Shown here: piece after piece, positions 1 to 6,920 of the stretch | Layout of the letters: every line of letters starts with the position of its first letter | Numbering within the stretch: the stretch's first letter is position 1 | Assembly (NCBI GenBank): GCA_024701455.1 | Contig: JABXYP010000001.1 | Coordinates: forward strand, 996,001-1,060,000 | DNA: 64,000 nucleotides | From: Bacillus sp. A301a_S52 | GTDB lineage: Bacteria > Bacillota > Bacilli > Bacillales > Salisediminibacteriaceae | Direction: 5' to 3' | Made by a program: the position numbers and the translations under genes | Notes under the pieces: generated by a model | Databases searched by the model: none | What the model saw: the letters and a program-made list of their open reading frames with translations, nothing else | What the model was told of the DNA's origin: nothing

Positions 1-377
1 AGAAAAAGTCTCTGATAAATTGGATAGGCTCACATTACACAGAACAACGGCAAGCTGTCGTTATTTCACACGACTTAAACGAATGGGAGAGGGTATGTGA
101 TTATGTGTTATGGATTGATAAGGGGCGTCCCGTATTTTACGGAAGTGTCACTCAATGGAAGTATGTGACTGATGGCGCAATATGGCAAGGGCCTGCTACA
201 GATAAGGAAAAGTATGCTTTATCGGGAGAGGATATTTTATCTATTAATGAGAGATATATTAGAGTAATAGCGGACGCACCTCCTAATCAGCATTTCAAAC
301 GCTGTCCGCTAACATTAGAGGATGCCTATTTTTTAAGGCTGCGAAATAAAGATCACCTAATGTCAAACAATCATTAA
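1..377 (+). CDS. ABC transporter ATP-binding protein, C-terminal fragment
   Basis: The reading frame is open from base 3 to a TAA at 375-377, so only the last ~124 residues are present and the start lies outside the window. The fragment contains VVISHDLNEWERVCDYVLWI followed by a short turn; ISHD fits the H-loop (switch histidine) of ABC ATPases, and the text after it fits the usual 'cd.v..i..G' segment. A ~75-residue C-terminal extension follows, as in many drug or lantibiotic-type ABC ATPases. The substrate cannot be judged. The stop codon is embedded in a perfect hairpin. Family assignment is fairly sure; function is open. Confidence 0.7.
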   Translation, partial: KKSLINWIGSHYTEQRQAVVISHDLNEWERVCDYVLWIDKGRPVFYGSVTQWKYVTDGAIWQGPATDKEKYALSGEDILSINERYIRVIADAPPNQHFKRCPLTLEDAYFLRLRNKDHLMSNNH

Positions 378-394
378 TTGTTTGACATTAGGTG
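354..394 (+). terminator. 18-bp perfect hairpin spanning the stop codon
   Basis: Arms 354-371 and 377-394 are exact reverse complements with a 5-base loop. The TAA stop of the upstream gene lies in the loop and start of the right arm. No T-run follows, so it may act with the next hairpin or as an mRNA 3' stabiliser. Confidence 0.5.
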
Positions 395-395
395 T

Positions 396-441
396 AGGGC
401 TCATCACATAAGGATTAATCTTATGTGGTGAGCCCTATTTT
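396..441 (+). terminator. Rho-independent terminator after the ABC ATPase fragment
   Basis: A 17-bp stem (396-412 with 420-436, one G-T wobble) with a 7-base loop is followed by ATTTT. It lies directly behind the first hairpin, giving a tandem pair. Confidence 0.75.
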
Positions 442-448
442 AATTTAA

Positions 449-590
449 CACAGATAAGCGGCCGTAAACCCCCCGGTTAAAGGGAACTCTATTTAGTCGG
501 GAGCTAACGGACGCTAATGTCCTGATTCACGCAACGACCAATCCGTGGGAGAAGAACGAAAGCACCCACTGATTGAAGGGGCGTTTTATC
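449..590 (+). repeat. Dispersed ~150-bp structured element, copy A
   Basis: It begins CACAGATAAGCG and ends GCGTTTTATC. It carries the two helices of the family: an outer stem GGCCGT/ACGGAC-type around an inner stem, then a hairpin GTGGG-AGAAGAACGAAAGCA-CCCAC. Related copies lie at 4148-4296 (opposite strand), 36821-36974, 36974-37129 and 37639-37796, with partial copies at 21754-21868, 35352-35422 and 39597-39688. It does not overlap a gene. Confidence 0.8.
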
Positions 591-836
591 TCATGGCACG
601 ATCTGTTGCAAAAAGTAAGCTACAGAGTGACGGAAAAACCATCAGGAAAAGAACGGCTTGTTTCTCATTCAGTCTTGATTCTCTCTAAAAATCCATTTAA
701 TTGAGGGAGTTCAAACAACGAGACACTTTATATTTGCCTCATAAGTGCACTTGTTTATTATCGCGTCTAACTGTATAAGTGTTCTTAATAAGGAATATGA
801 CCATCAAATATTGTAAGGTGATTTATAATAATGAAA

Positions 837-970
837 GTTCATTTTAAAGAACGTATGTTTTGAAAATAGTGTACAATTATAAAAAAATAAACATAATTCC
901 AAAATTAGGTCTTTACAAGTTCGTTATAAAGAACTATACTGAGTGAAAGAGATTGTTCTATTTTAAGAAC
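837..970. promoter_or_regulatory. Three GTTC-N8-GAAC palindromes (candidate operators)
   Basis: Identical half-sites GTTC and GAAC separated by 8 AT-rich bases occur at 837-852, 919-934 and 955-970. The middle copy fills the spacer of the promoter at 912-940 and the last lies just after the expected transcription start. The arrangement looks like a repressor array. The spacing does not match the B. subtilis LexA box (GAAC-N4-GTTC). The cognate regulator is unknown. Confidence 0.6.
912..940 (+). promoter_or_regulatory. Sigma-A promoter of the CpaF-like gene
   Basis: TTTACA (912-917), a 17-base spacer and TATACT (935-940) make a near-consensus promoter. It is ~68 bases upstream of the chosen start codon. 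A GTTC-N8-GAAC palindrome occupies the spacer. Confidence 0.75.
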
Positions 971-1007
971 AAATGACGGTATAAACAATGTGAAAAGGGG
1001 TGCGACG

Positions 1008-2069
1008 ATGGCTTTAAGAAAAAGAAATGCAGTTGTAACGAGACGACCTAAATTAATTCCTCTCAGGCCGCTAAAAACTGAAAGAAAATTGATGGCTTTA
1101 CAAGTAAATGATGCTTATGTAACGGGACGGCAAGAAAGTAAAGTGACTACAGATACACATGACTCATTTTATGGTATCTTAGCACCCCTGGTAAACAAAG
1201 AAGAAGTGACGGACATTACAATTTTCGGCTCAGAACAGATCTATTATATGAAAGGTGAACGACCTGTTAGAAGCAAGTTAACGTTTAATAATGATAAAGA
1301 AGTAGTCGCTTATATTGAAAATCTGGCTATACTATCAGGCAAAGAACGAGATATAGAATCGCCAGTTATGGAATGGCATTTACCAGACGGCAATAGAGCC
1401 ATTGCCATTCTGCCGCCCTTTAGTTTTAAAGGTCCAGTGCTACGTATTCGTAAAAATAAACAGAGGCAAGCAACAGGCGATGATTTACTTAATGAGGGCA
1501 TGATTAATGAAGGCTCATTACACTATCTTCAATCAGCTATTTCTTGTGGCAAGTCACTTCTTATTACTGGTGAAAAAAGGGTGGGCAAAACGATGTTGCT
1601 GAACGCCTTAGCAACATCGATTCCTGACGAGGAAGAGATTGTGACAATCGAAGAAGATGCAGAACTTACGTTAAAGCAGTCCCGAGTTATGTCACTTGGC
1701 TCCCCTTTTAATACGAAGGTGTTAGAGGCCGCATTTAAGATGGCACCTAACCGATTAATTGTTGACGGAGGCAGGCCGGCTGATATTTTTGAAATGCTTT
1801 GTCAGAGCAAAAACCATGCTGTAAGTCTGTTGGGCACAATTGAATCAGCTTCCCCTGAAGAGGCTTTAGAGAAATTGGAAGCAGCAGCTGCGTGGTTATA
1901 TTCAGGTTGGTCCATGCAGCTCATAAGAAAAGAAATAACGAAGTCCATTGATCTAATTGTGCATGTTACCCAGCAAGACGAGGGGAAAACAGTCGTATCA
2001 CGGGTAGCTAAGGTGGAAGATCTTCAAGGTACTAAGATAGCATTGCAAGATTTCTTCAAACTAACATAA
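1008..2069 (+). CDS. Orphan, degenerate CpaF/GspE-family secretion ATPase-like protein
   Basis: 353 aa. The ATG at 1008 is chosen because AAAAGGGG ends 7 bases before it; a GTG at 990 is in frame. The C-terminal half matches the CpaF/VirB11-type ATPase plan: Walker A ITGEKRVGKT (~186-195), Asp-box IEEDAEL (~214-220), then a Walker-B-like strand LIVDGGRPADI (~250-260). Key residues are altered: the usual GExR is DGGR, and the His-box histidine (TIHAN in CpaF) is replaced in GTIESA. No TadB/C, pilin or secretin genes flank it. It may be an ATPase with a new role or a decaying one. Fold assignment is fairly confident; function is unknown. Confidence 0.65.
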   Translation: MALRKRNAVVTRRPKLIPLRPLKTERKLMALQVNDAYVTGRQESKVTTDTHDSFYGILAPLVNKEEVTDITIFGSEQIYYMKGERPVRSKLTFNNDKEVVAYIENLAILSGKERDIESPVMEWHLPDGNRAIAILPPFSFKGPVLRIRKNKQRQATGDDLLNEGMINEGSLHYLQSAISCGKSLLITGEKRVGKTMLLNALATSIPDEEEIVTIEEDAELTLKQSRVMSLGSPFNTKVLEAAFKMAPNRLIVDGGRPADIFEMLCQSKNHAVSLLGTIESASPEEALEKLEAAAAWLYSGWSMQLIRKEITKSIDLIVHVTQQDEGKTVVSRVAKVEDLQGTKIALQDFFKLT

Positions 2070-2073
2070 CTTT

Positions 2074-2099
2074 GAAGGCGGGGTTTTCCGCCTTCTTTT
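2074..2099 (+). terminator. Rho-independent terminator of the CpaF-like gene
   Basis: GAAGGCGG (2074-2081) pairs with CCGCCTTC (2088-2095) around a 6-base loop and is followed by TTTT. It starts 4 bases after the stop codon. Confidence 0.85.
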
Positions 2100-2163
2100 C
2101 ATTTCCATGCCCACCCATGGGACTCCGATATGAGACTTCTGTTAGTTTCTTCAGCTTGTTTAA

Positions 2164-3153
2164 TTAATTGTTAGCGCTGGAAGAAGCGACGGCTGCACCA
2201 CTTATCATGGCAGCCATCATGGCTGTTTGTTGTGCCTGCATAATCGTTTCCATCGTCGTATAAAAGCCTGTTTGAGGAAGACTAGTTTCGGTGACCTTAT
2301 GTCTGGCAACAAAATTAACGGCTAATAAACCATTGATATCTTTGTGCCACCTAAATGCTTTTTTACGATTAAGCGTCTCACTAAGAGAGTAAACAAGATC
2401 AAGGTCAGCCTGGGATGCATTTATTATAGTTAATAAAGATAGCTCAGGATAGTGCATAGGTTTAATTTTAAAACCTAGCTTTTCTAATCTATCTAAGATC
2501 GTTAATGAATTAGTTATATGTGTATTAGAAGCTGCTGTTTGATCTAACGACAAAATGTGACTCATAAATTGTAAATCGTTCCCTTTACGAAATCCTTGTT
2601 GGTGGAGCTTTAAGTAATAATCTTCAACCCTGTTCATAAGTGTCTCGGTATCTTCGTTTAATTCAGCTAAGAGAACGGCGAGTGGGTAATCATTATCAGA
2701 TGTAATAAACGGGTGATTTGATTTCATCGCTTTATAAATGTACAAGGCTCTCTCAATGATAGCTTCAGGAGTGTTACTCGAATCTGTATCAGTTAGGACA
2801 ATGAGTGCAGAAAGATACGTAAATGTCCCCCTTTTGAATCCTCCCTTTACAAACGCCTCATAAATCTGAACTAATTTTCTATACTGAATATGTGGTTCCT
2901 CAAAACGTTGATCTAGGAGAGAAGCAATCGTAAAACGAGGATAGGACCTCATTGGAGAAAATAAACTGGCTTCTTTTTTTATAACGTTTGTTAGTTGTTC
3001 ATATCTATTCAAATCAAAATTTTTATCACTAGCAGCGTATGAACCTGCAACCATCATGAATAATTTTTTGTCCTGCCAACGGAAAGCCCCATTTAGCTGG
3101 CTATAAATTTCTTCATATAAGTCGAGTATTTCATTCACCTCCGACGAGCTCAT
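2164..3153 (-). CDS. DUF4003-like family protein
   Basis: 329 aa from the ATG at 3153, which has a strong site (AAAGGAGAT) 7-8 bases upstream. An in-frame ATG at 3378 adds 75 residues but has a poor ribosome site. The protein is helical and soluble, without signal peptide or membrane segment. Patches such as SPMRSYPRFTIASLLDQRFE, GGFKRGTFTYLSALIVLT, SDNDYPLAVLLAELN and GFRKGNDLQFMSHILSL are those I associate with the Bacillus DUF4003 family, whose role is not known to me. The C-terminus is Ala/Ser rich. It converges on the CpaF-like gene and is divergent from the nitroreductase. Confidence 0.6.
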   Translation of the reverse strand: MSSSEVNEILDLYEEIYSQLNGAFRWQDKKLFMMVAGSYAASDKNFDLNRYEQLTNVIKKEASLFSPMRSYPRFTIASLLDQRFEEPHIQYRKLVQIYEAFVKGGFKRGTFTYLSALIVLTDTDSSNTPEAIIERALYIYKAMKSNHPFITSDNDYPLAVLLAELNEDTETLMNRVEDYYLKLHQQGFRKGNDLQFMSHILSLDQTAASNTHITNSLTILDRLEKLGFKIKPMHYPELSLLTIINASQADLDLVYSLSETLNRKKAFRWHKDINGLLAVNFVARHKVTETSLPQTGFYTTMETIMQAQQTAMMAAMISGAAVASSSANN

Positions 3154-3411
3154 GACAAACATCTCCTTTAACATGATTTTAGGGTTATCACCCACTTCTA
3201 TACTTGACTTACGAAAAAGTAAAGCAAGAAGTTTCAATTTGTATAAGAACGCCTTTCTATGCAGCGTTATCTCATGGTGGCTAAAGAAAGGTGTATCTGT
3301 ACTGAGATGAGAAGTTTCAACAAAGGTGGGTGCTAAGCAATTTAATTGAGATTCAATTATTAGGTTGTTATAATTCATATGGTATAAAATGAAAAAAGGA
3401 GTGACTGTTAC

Positions 3412-4044
3412 ATGAGTACCTCGCAGGAGATGGGATTATTTCAGACGATTCGAGAACGCCATTCGGTGAAGAAATATGAAAAGGGTTTTGTTATTCCGGA
3501 ACAAGATGTGACGGAAATGCTAGAGGCAGCAATTGAAGCCCCATCATCATGGAATCTACAACATTGGAAGTTCCTTGTGATCGATGATCAAGACAAAAAA
3601 GAACAATTATTACCTATCACCTATAACCAAAAGCAAATCGTGGATAGTTCTTTTACGGTTGCGATTCTCGGTGACTTACAAGCTAATGAAAATGCTGAAG
3701 TCATTTATGAAAATGCCGTAGGTAAAGGGCTTATGGCCGAAGATATAAAAAATACGCTTGTTGGTCAAATTCACAGTGCCTACGAAGGGGATACACCATT
3801 TCCACGAGATGAAGCAGTATTAAATGCGTCATTGGCAGCGATGCAGCTCATGCTAGCCGCTAAAGCAAAAGGCTATGACACGTGTCCTATGGGTGGTTTC
3901 CAACGGGGGCGCTTCGTGGAAGAATTTAATGTACCAGAACGTTACGTACCAGTTATGTTAGTAACGGTTGGAAAAGCAGCTGAACCAGCTAGACCATCTG
4001 AAAGGTTTCCGCTAGAAGACATGGTCATAAAAAATACTTTTTAA
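3412..4044 (+). CDS. Nitroreductase family protein (YdgI/YodC-like)
   Basis: 210 aa, with AAAGGAGTGA well placed before the ATG. The N-terminus IRERHSVKKYEKG matches the FMN-binding R-x-S-x-R/K-x-Y pattern of NAD(P)H-dependent nitroreductases. APSSWNLQHWKFLVI is the conserved 'apSs.N.Qpw.f.vv' segment, and the late GYDTCPMGGF fits the second flavin-contacting region. Length is typical of the dimeric cytoplasmic family that reduces nitroaromatics or quinones. Substrate cannot be inferred. It is transcribed alone and ends in a hairpin. Confidence 0.85.
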   Translation: MSTSQEMGLFQTIRERHSVKKYEKGFVIPEQDVTEMLEAAIEAPSSWNLQHWKFLVIDDQDKKEQLLPITYNQKQIVDSSFTVAILGDLQANENAEVIYENAVGKGLMAEDIKNTLVGQIHSAYEGDTPFPRDEAVLNASLAAMQLMLAAKAKGYDTCPMGGFQRGRFVEEFNVPERYVPVMLVTVGKAAEPARPSERFPLEDMVIKNTF

Positions 4045-4059
4045 ATAGTTAAAATAGTG

Positions 4060-4108
4060 CGGGGGTCCCTCATAAGATGTGATTATCTTATGGGAGAGCT
4101 CCGTTTTG
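4060..4108 (+). terminator. Terminator after the nitroreductase gene
   Basis: A long imperfect stem around CATAAGAT/ATCTTATG, with flanking CGG/CCG pairs, is followed by TTTTG. Confidence 0.65.
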
Positions 4109-4147
4109 CTTTATAAAAAGAGTGCTTTGATGACTGAAGTCATACGA

Positions 4148-4296
4148 ATAAAACGACTCTTTAATCAGTGTGAGCTTTCGTTCTTCTCCCACTGATTGTT
4201 CGTTGAGTGAACCTGGACATTAACGTCCGTTAATTAGAGTTAGCTCGACTCTCCCTTTTGAGGGGAGAGTTTACGAACGTTTGTCTGTGATAAAAT
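4148..4296 (-). repeat. Dispersed ~150-bp structured element, copy B (inverted)
   Basis: On the minus strand it reads TTTTATCACAGACAAACG through the hairpin with loop AGAAGAACGAAAGC to GTCGTTTTAT. The outer stem here is AACGT.../...ACGTT where other copies have AGCGT.../...ACGCT, a paired change that supports the helix. It is the only full copy in this orientation in the window. Confidence 0.8.
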
Positions 4297-4680
4297 GAAA
4301 AAGAGTTTTGGATTTTTAATAGTGGTATCGCTAGTGTTTAGAATAAAAATATCTCTTTAAGGGAAAACTAGCAGAAAAAGTATTAATGGGTAGACATCTA
4401 CTCGTCTTCCTCAAGAGTATGTATCAACGGTCCACATCGGCTCCAAATAACCTTGATGTCCCTGATTTTCTCACCGCTGCGTGAAGTGGAAGGTATTTTC
4501 CACTGATAGATTCGAGTCATAAATTAAGCCATTTAGAATTCATAGACTGTCATGGTGGACGCCGAAAAGTAACTGATATTTAACACATAGTTATTTTCTA
4601 AAAGATAAGCGTCCATGATATGATAGAACTGTAGATTCATACGGATGAATCTTTCACAATTTATCAAGGGGGTTAACTCA
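4297..4680. other. Intergenic region upstream of yeaC
   Basis: I see no gene. Short inverted matches GGACGC (4557-4562) and GCGTCC (4609-4614) could pair at a distance, and TATGAT near 4619 could be a -10 for yeaC, but no convincing -35 precedes it. Confidence 0.35.
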
Positions 4681-5655
4681 TTGAGACAACGTACGGAAGC
4701 TACCATTGTCAAGCATCCGACTGTTTATAGATTAATAGAAAACATTGAGAAAGTGGTCGTAGGTAAAAGCCGAGAAATTGAGTTGAGCCTCGTGGCCTTA
4801 TTAAGTGGCGGACATGTACTGCTTGAAGATGTCCCTGGTGTAGGGAAAACAATGATGGTACGAGCTTTAGCTAAATCAGTTGGAGCTGATTATAAGCGAA
4901 TTCAATTCACACCTGATTTACTGCCATCTGATGTAACGGGTGTCTCAGTCTTCAGTCAAAAAACGATGGAATTTCACTTCCGTCCAGGACCAGTCATGTC
5001 TAATATCGTGCTAGCTGATGAAATAAACCGAACATCGCCAAAGACACAGGCCGCATTGCTTGAAGCGCTAGAAGAAGGCAGTGTGACCACAGATGGTGAA
5101 ACGCGAGAGCTTCAACAACCATTTATGGTAATGGCGACACAAAACCCTATTGAATACGGAGGTACGTACCCTCTTCCGGAAGCACAACTGGATAGATTTT
5201 TGTTCAAATTTAAAATAGGCTATCCATCGAAGGAAGAGGAGTTAGAAGTATTAACGCGGGTCGAAAGTCATCATCCGATTTCGGACATTCAGCCTGTATT
5301 GAGCCTTGAAGATGTTTTAACTATGAAACATGAAACTAAGAAAGTCGTTGTGAATAACACGGTTAAACAATACATTATCGCTATCGTGAATGCTACGCGT
5401 GAGCACGGTTCTGTTTATTTAGGAGCAAGTCCTCGGGCATCGATTGCCTTAATGAAAGCTGGACAAGCTTTTGCGTACATGCAGAATCGAGAGTTTGTCA
5501 TTCCTGATGATATCAAATATTTAGCCCCATATGCGTTACAGCATCGCGTGATTTTAAACTCAGAAGCGAAGCTATCTAGTATGACGAACGAAAGAATAAT
5601 CTATGAAGTCGTCAATCAAGTCCACGTGCCAGGCGGAAAAGAAATAGCACGATGA
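4681..5655 (+). CDS. yeaC: MoxR-family AAA+ ATPase
   Basis: 324 aa from TTG 4681, chosen because AAGGGGGT ends 7 bases upstream; an in-frame ATG at 4645 lacks a site. Walker A EDVPGVGKT, Walker B LADEINR and sensor ATQNPIEYGGTYPLPEAQLDRF are the MoxR signature. MoxR ATPases act as chaperones with VWA or DUF58 partners. It overlaps the DUF58 gene by 4 bases and, with it and the transglutaminase gene, forms the yeaC-yeaD-yebA operon of B. subtilis, also next to guaA. Confidence 0.92.
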   Translation: MRQRTEATIVKHPTVYRLIENIEKVVVGKSREIELSLVALLSGGHVLLEDVPGVGKTMMVRALAKSVGADYKRIQFTPDLLPSDVTGVSVFSQKTMEFHFRPGPVMSNIVLADEINRTSPKTQAALLEALEEGSVTTDGETRELQQPFMVMATQNPIEYGGTYPLPEAQLDRFLFKFKIGYPSKEEELEVLTRVESHHPISDIQPVLSLEDVLTMKHETKKVVVNNTVKQYIIAIVNATREHGSVYLGASPRASIALMKAGQAFAYMQNREFVIPDDIKYLAPYALQHRVILNSEAKLSSMTNERIIYEVVNQVHVPGGKEIAR

Positions 5656-6920
5656 AGGCGTCTCTTAAAAATAAACACAAGGTTTTTGGGAAAATGAGAT
5701 GGCTTGTCTCAAGGTTTATAAAGGGCTTACTTATTGCAGGTGTATGTGGCTCTCTTTTCAGCTATGCGATGTTTCAAGGTGGGTTTGTCAGCTGGTTTCT
5801 ATTTTATAGTATTAGTAGTCTTGTCATCTTGCTCCTTTTATATGTGATCATTCCCCTCGGGCGTTTTCATGTTACGAGAGAATTTGGAGATGATTCAATA
5901 ACAGCTGGGAAAGATGTTTCTGTGGTAGTGACTGTAACCAGAAGGTGGCCTTTTCCATTTCTATATTTAGAGGTGGAAGATACGATGGAAGAAAAACTTA
6001 AAAAGCAAATGGGACACACCAGCTCAAAGCGTATTGTTTATCCATTGTTTAGAAAAGAGTTAAAGATTCACTATACCATTCCCGCTGTTAAACGCGGCGA
6101 TTATCGCTTCTTTGGGATTCATCTTTCAACGAGTGATATGTTTGGGTTGTTTCATAAACATGTCTTTCTAGCAGCCCCATCAGACCTTCTCGTTTACCCG
6201 AATTATTATGATATTGCTCAATGGCATGCTTACGAGAAACATGAAACAGAAACGCATGCAGCATCGCGAGAATTTATTGACAATATGACGTCCATTTCAG
6301 GGGCACGCGAATACGTGCCAGGGGATAAATTAACGAGTATAGATTGGAAAGTCACAGCCAGAACGAATAAACTTATGACGAAAGAATTTGAAGACTATAT
6401 TGGTCAACATTTTGTTGTGATATTTAATAATGTCATTCCCGATACCGATTATGCCACAATCGATGCTTATGAAAGAGGGATCGAATTTGTCACTTCTATT
6501 ATCATGTTTGCTCATACAAAGGGTGTGCAGTCGGCTTTGTGGACGTTAGGGAAGCAAAGTCGCTTTTATCCTTCTGATACGAGCGATGACCACAAAAAGC
6601 AGCTCATGACTTATTTAGCACAACTAACATATGAAACACATGAAGAGTCAACTACTAATTCAGCCAATAGAGACGAGCATATCCCATCCGGTGCATCTAT
6701 TATTATGGTGTCAACTGAACTGACAAAGAGTTTATTAGATAGAGTGAAGTTATTAACTTCACGCCGGATTCAAGTCAGCGTTGCTTTCTTAGTCAATAGA
6801 GAGAAAAGAGCGTTGAAAGACGAGCGGATCATCAAAGAAATAAAGCAATCTGGAGCCGACGTGATGGTCCTTTCAGAAGAAAAGTTTAAAGAGCGTATGG
6901 CAACATTTGAGGGGGTTTAA
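5652..6920 (+). CDS. yeaD: DUF58 membrane protein
   Basis: 422 aa. Two hydrophobic segments lie near the N-terminus (~18-42 and ~48-70), followed by a beta-rich domain and the DUF58 hallmark GAREYVPGDKLTSIDWKVTARTNKL split across ~215-240. The C-terminal part resembles a VWA-like fold. It overlaps yeaC by 4 bases and abuts yebA with no gap, so translation is probably coupled. The trio MoxR, DUF58 and transglutaminase recurs widely; its biochemical role is not settled. Confidence 0.9.
   Translation: MKASLKNKHKVFGKMRWLVSRFIKGLLIAGVCGSLFSYAMFQGGFVSWFLFYSISSLVILLLLYVIIPLGRFHVTREFGDDSITAGKDVSVVVTVTRRWPFPFLYLEVEDTMEEKLKKQMGHTSSKRIVYPLFRKELKIHYTIPAVKRGDYRFFGIHLSTSDMFGLFHKHVFLAAPSDLLVYPNYYDIAQWHAYEKHETETHAASREFIDNMTSISGAREYVPGDKLTSIDWKVTARTNKLMTKEFEDYIGQHFVVIFNNVIPDTDYATIDAYERGIEFVTSIIMFAHTKGVQSALWTLGKQSRFYPSDTSDDHKKQLMTYLAQLTYETHEESTTNSANRDEHIPSGASIIMVSTELTKSLLDRVKLLTSRRIQVSVAFLVNREKRALKDERIIKEIKQSGADVMVLSEEKFKERMATFEGV

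Noticed and set aside
837..970. LexA (SOS) boxes upstream of the CpaF-like gene
   Set aside because: The Bacillus LexA site is GAAC-N4-GTTC; these are GTTC-N8-GAAC, the reverse order and a different spacing.
3154..3378. Upstream 75-codon extension of the DUF4003-like gene
   Set aside because: The internal ATG at 3153 has a far better ribosome site; the extension has none and occupies the promoter region facing the nitroreductase gene.
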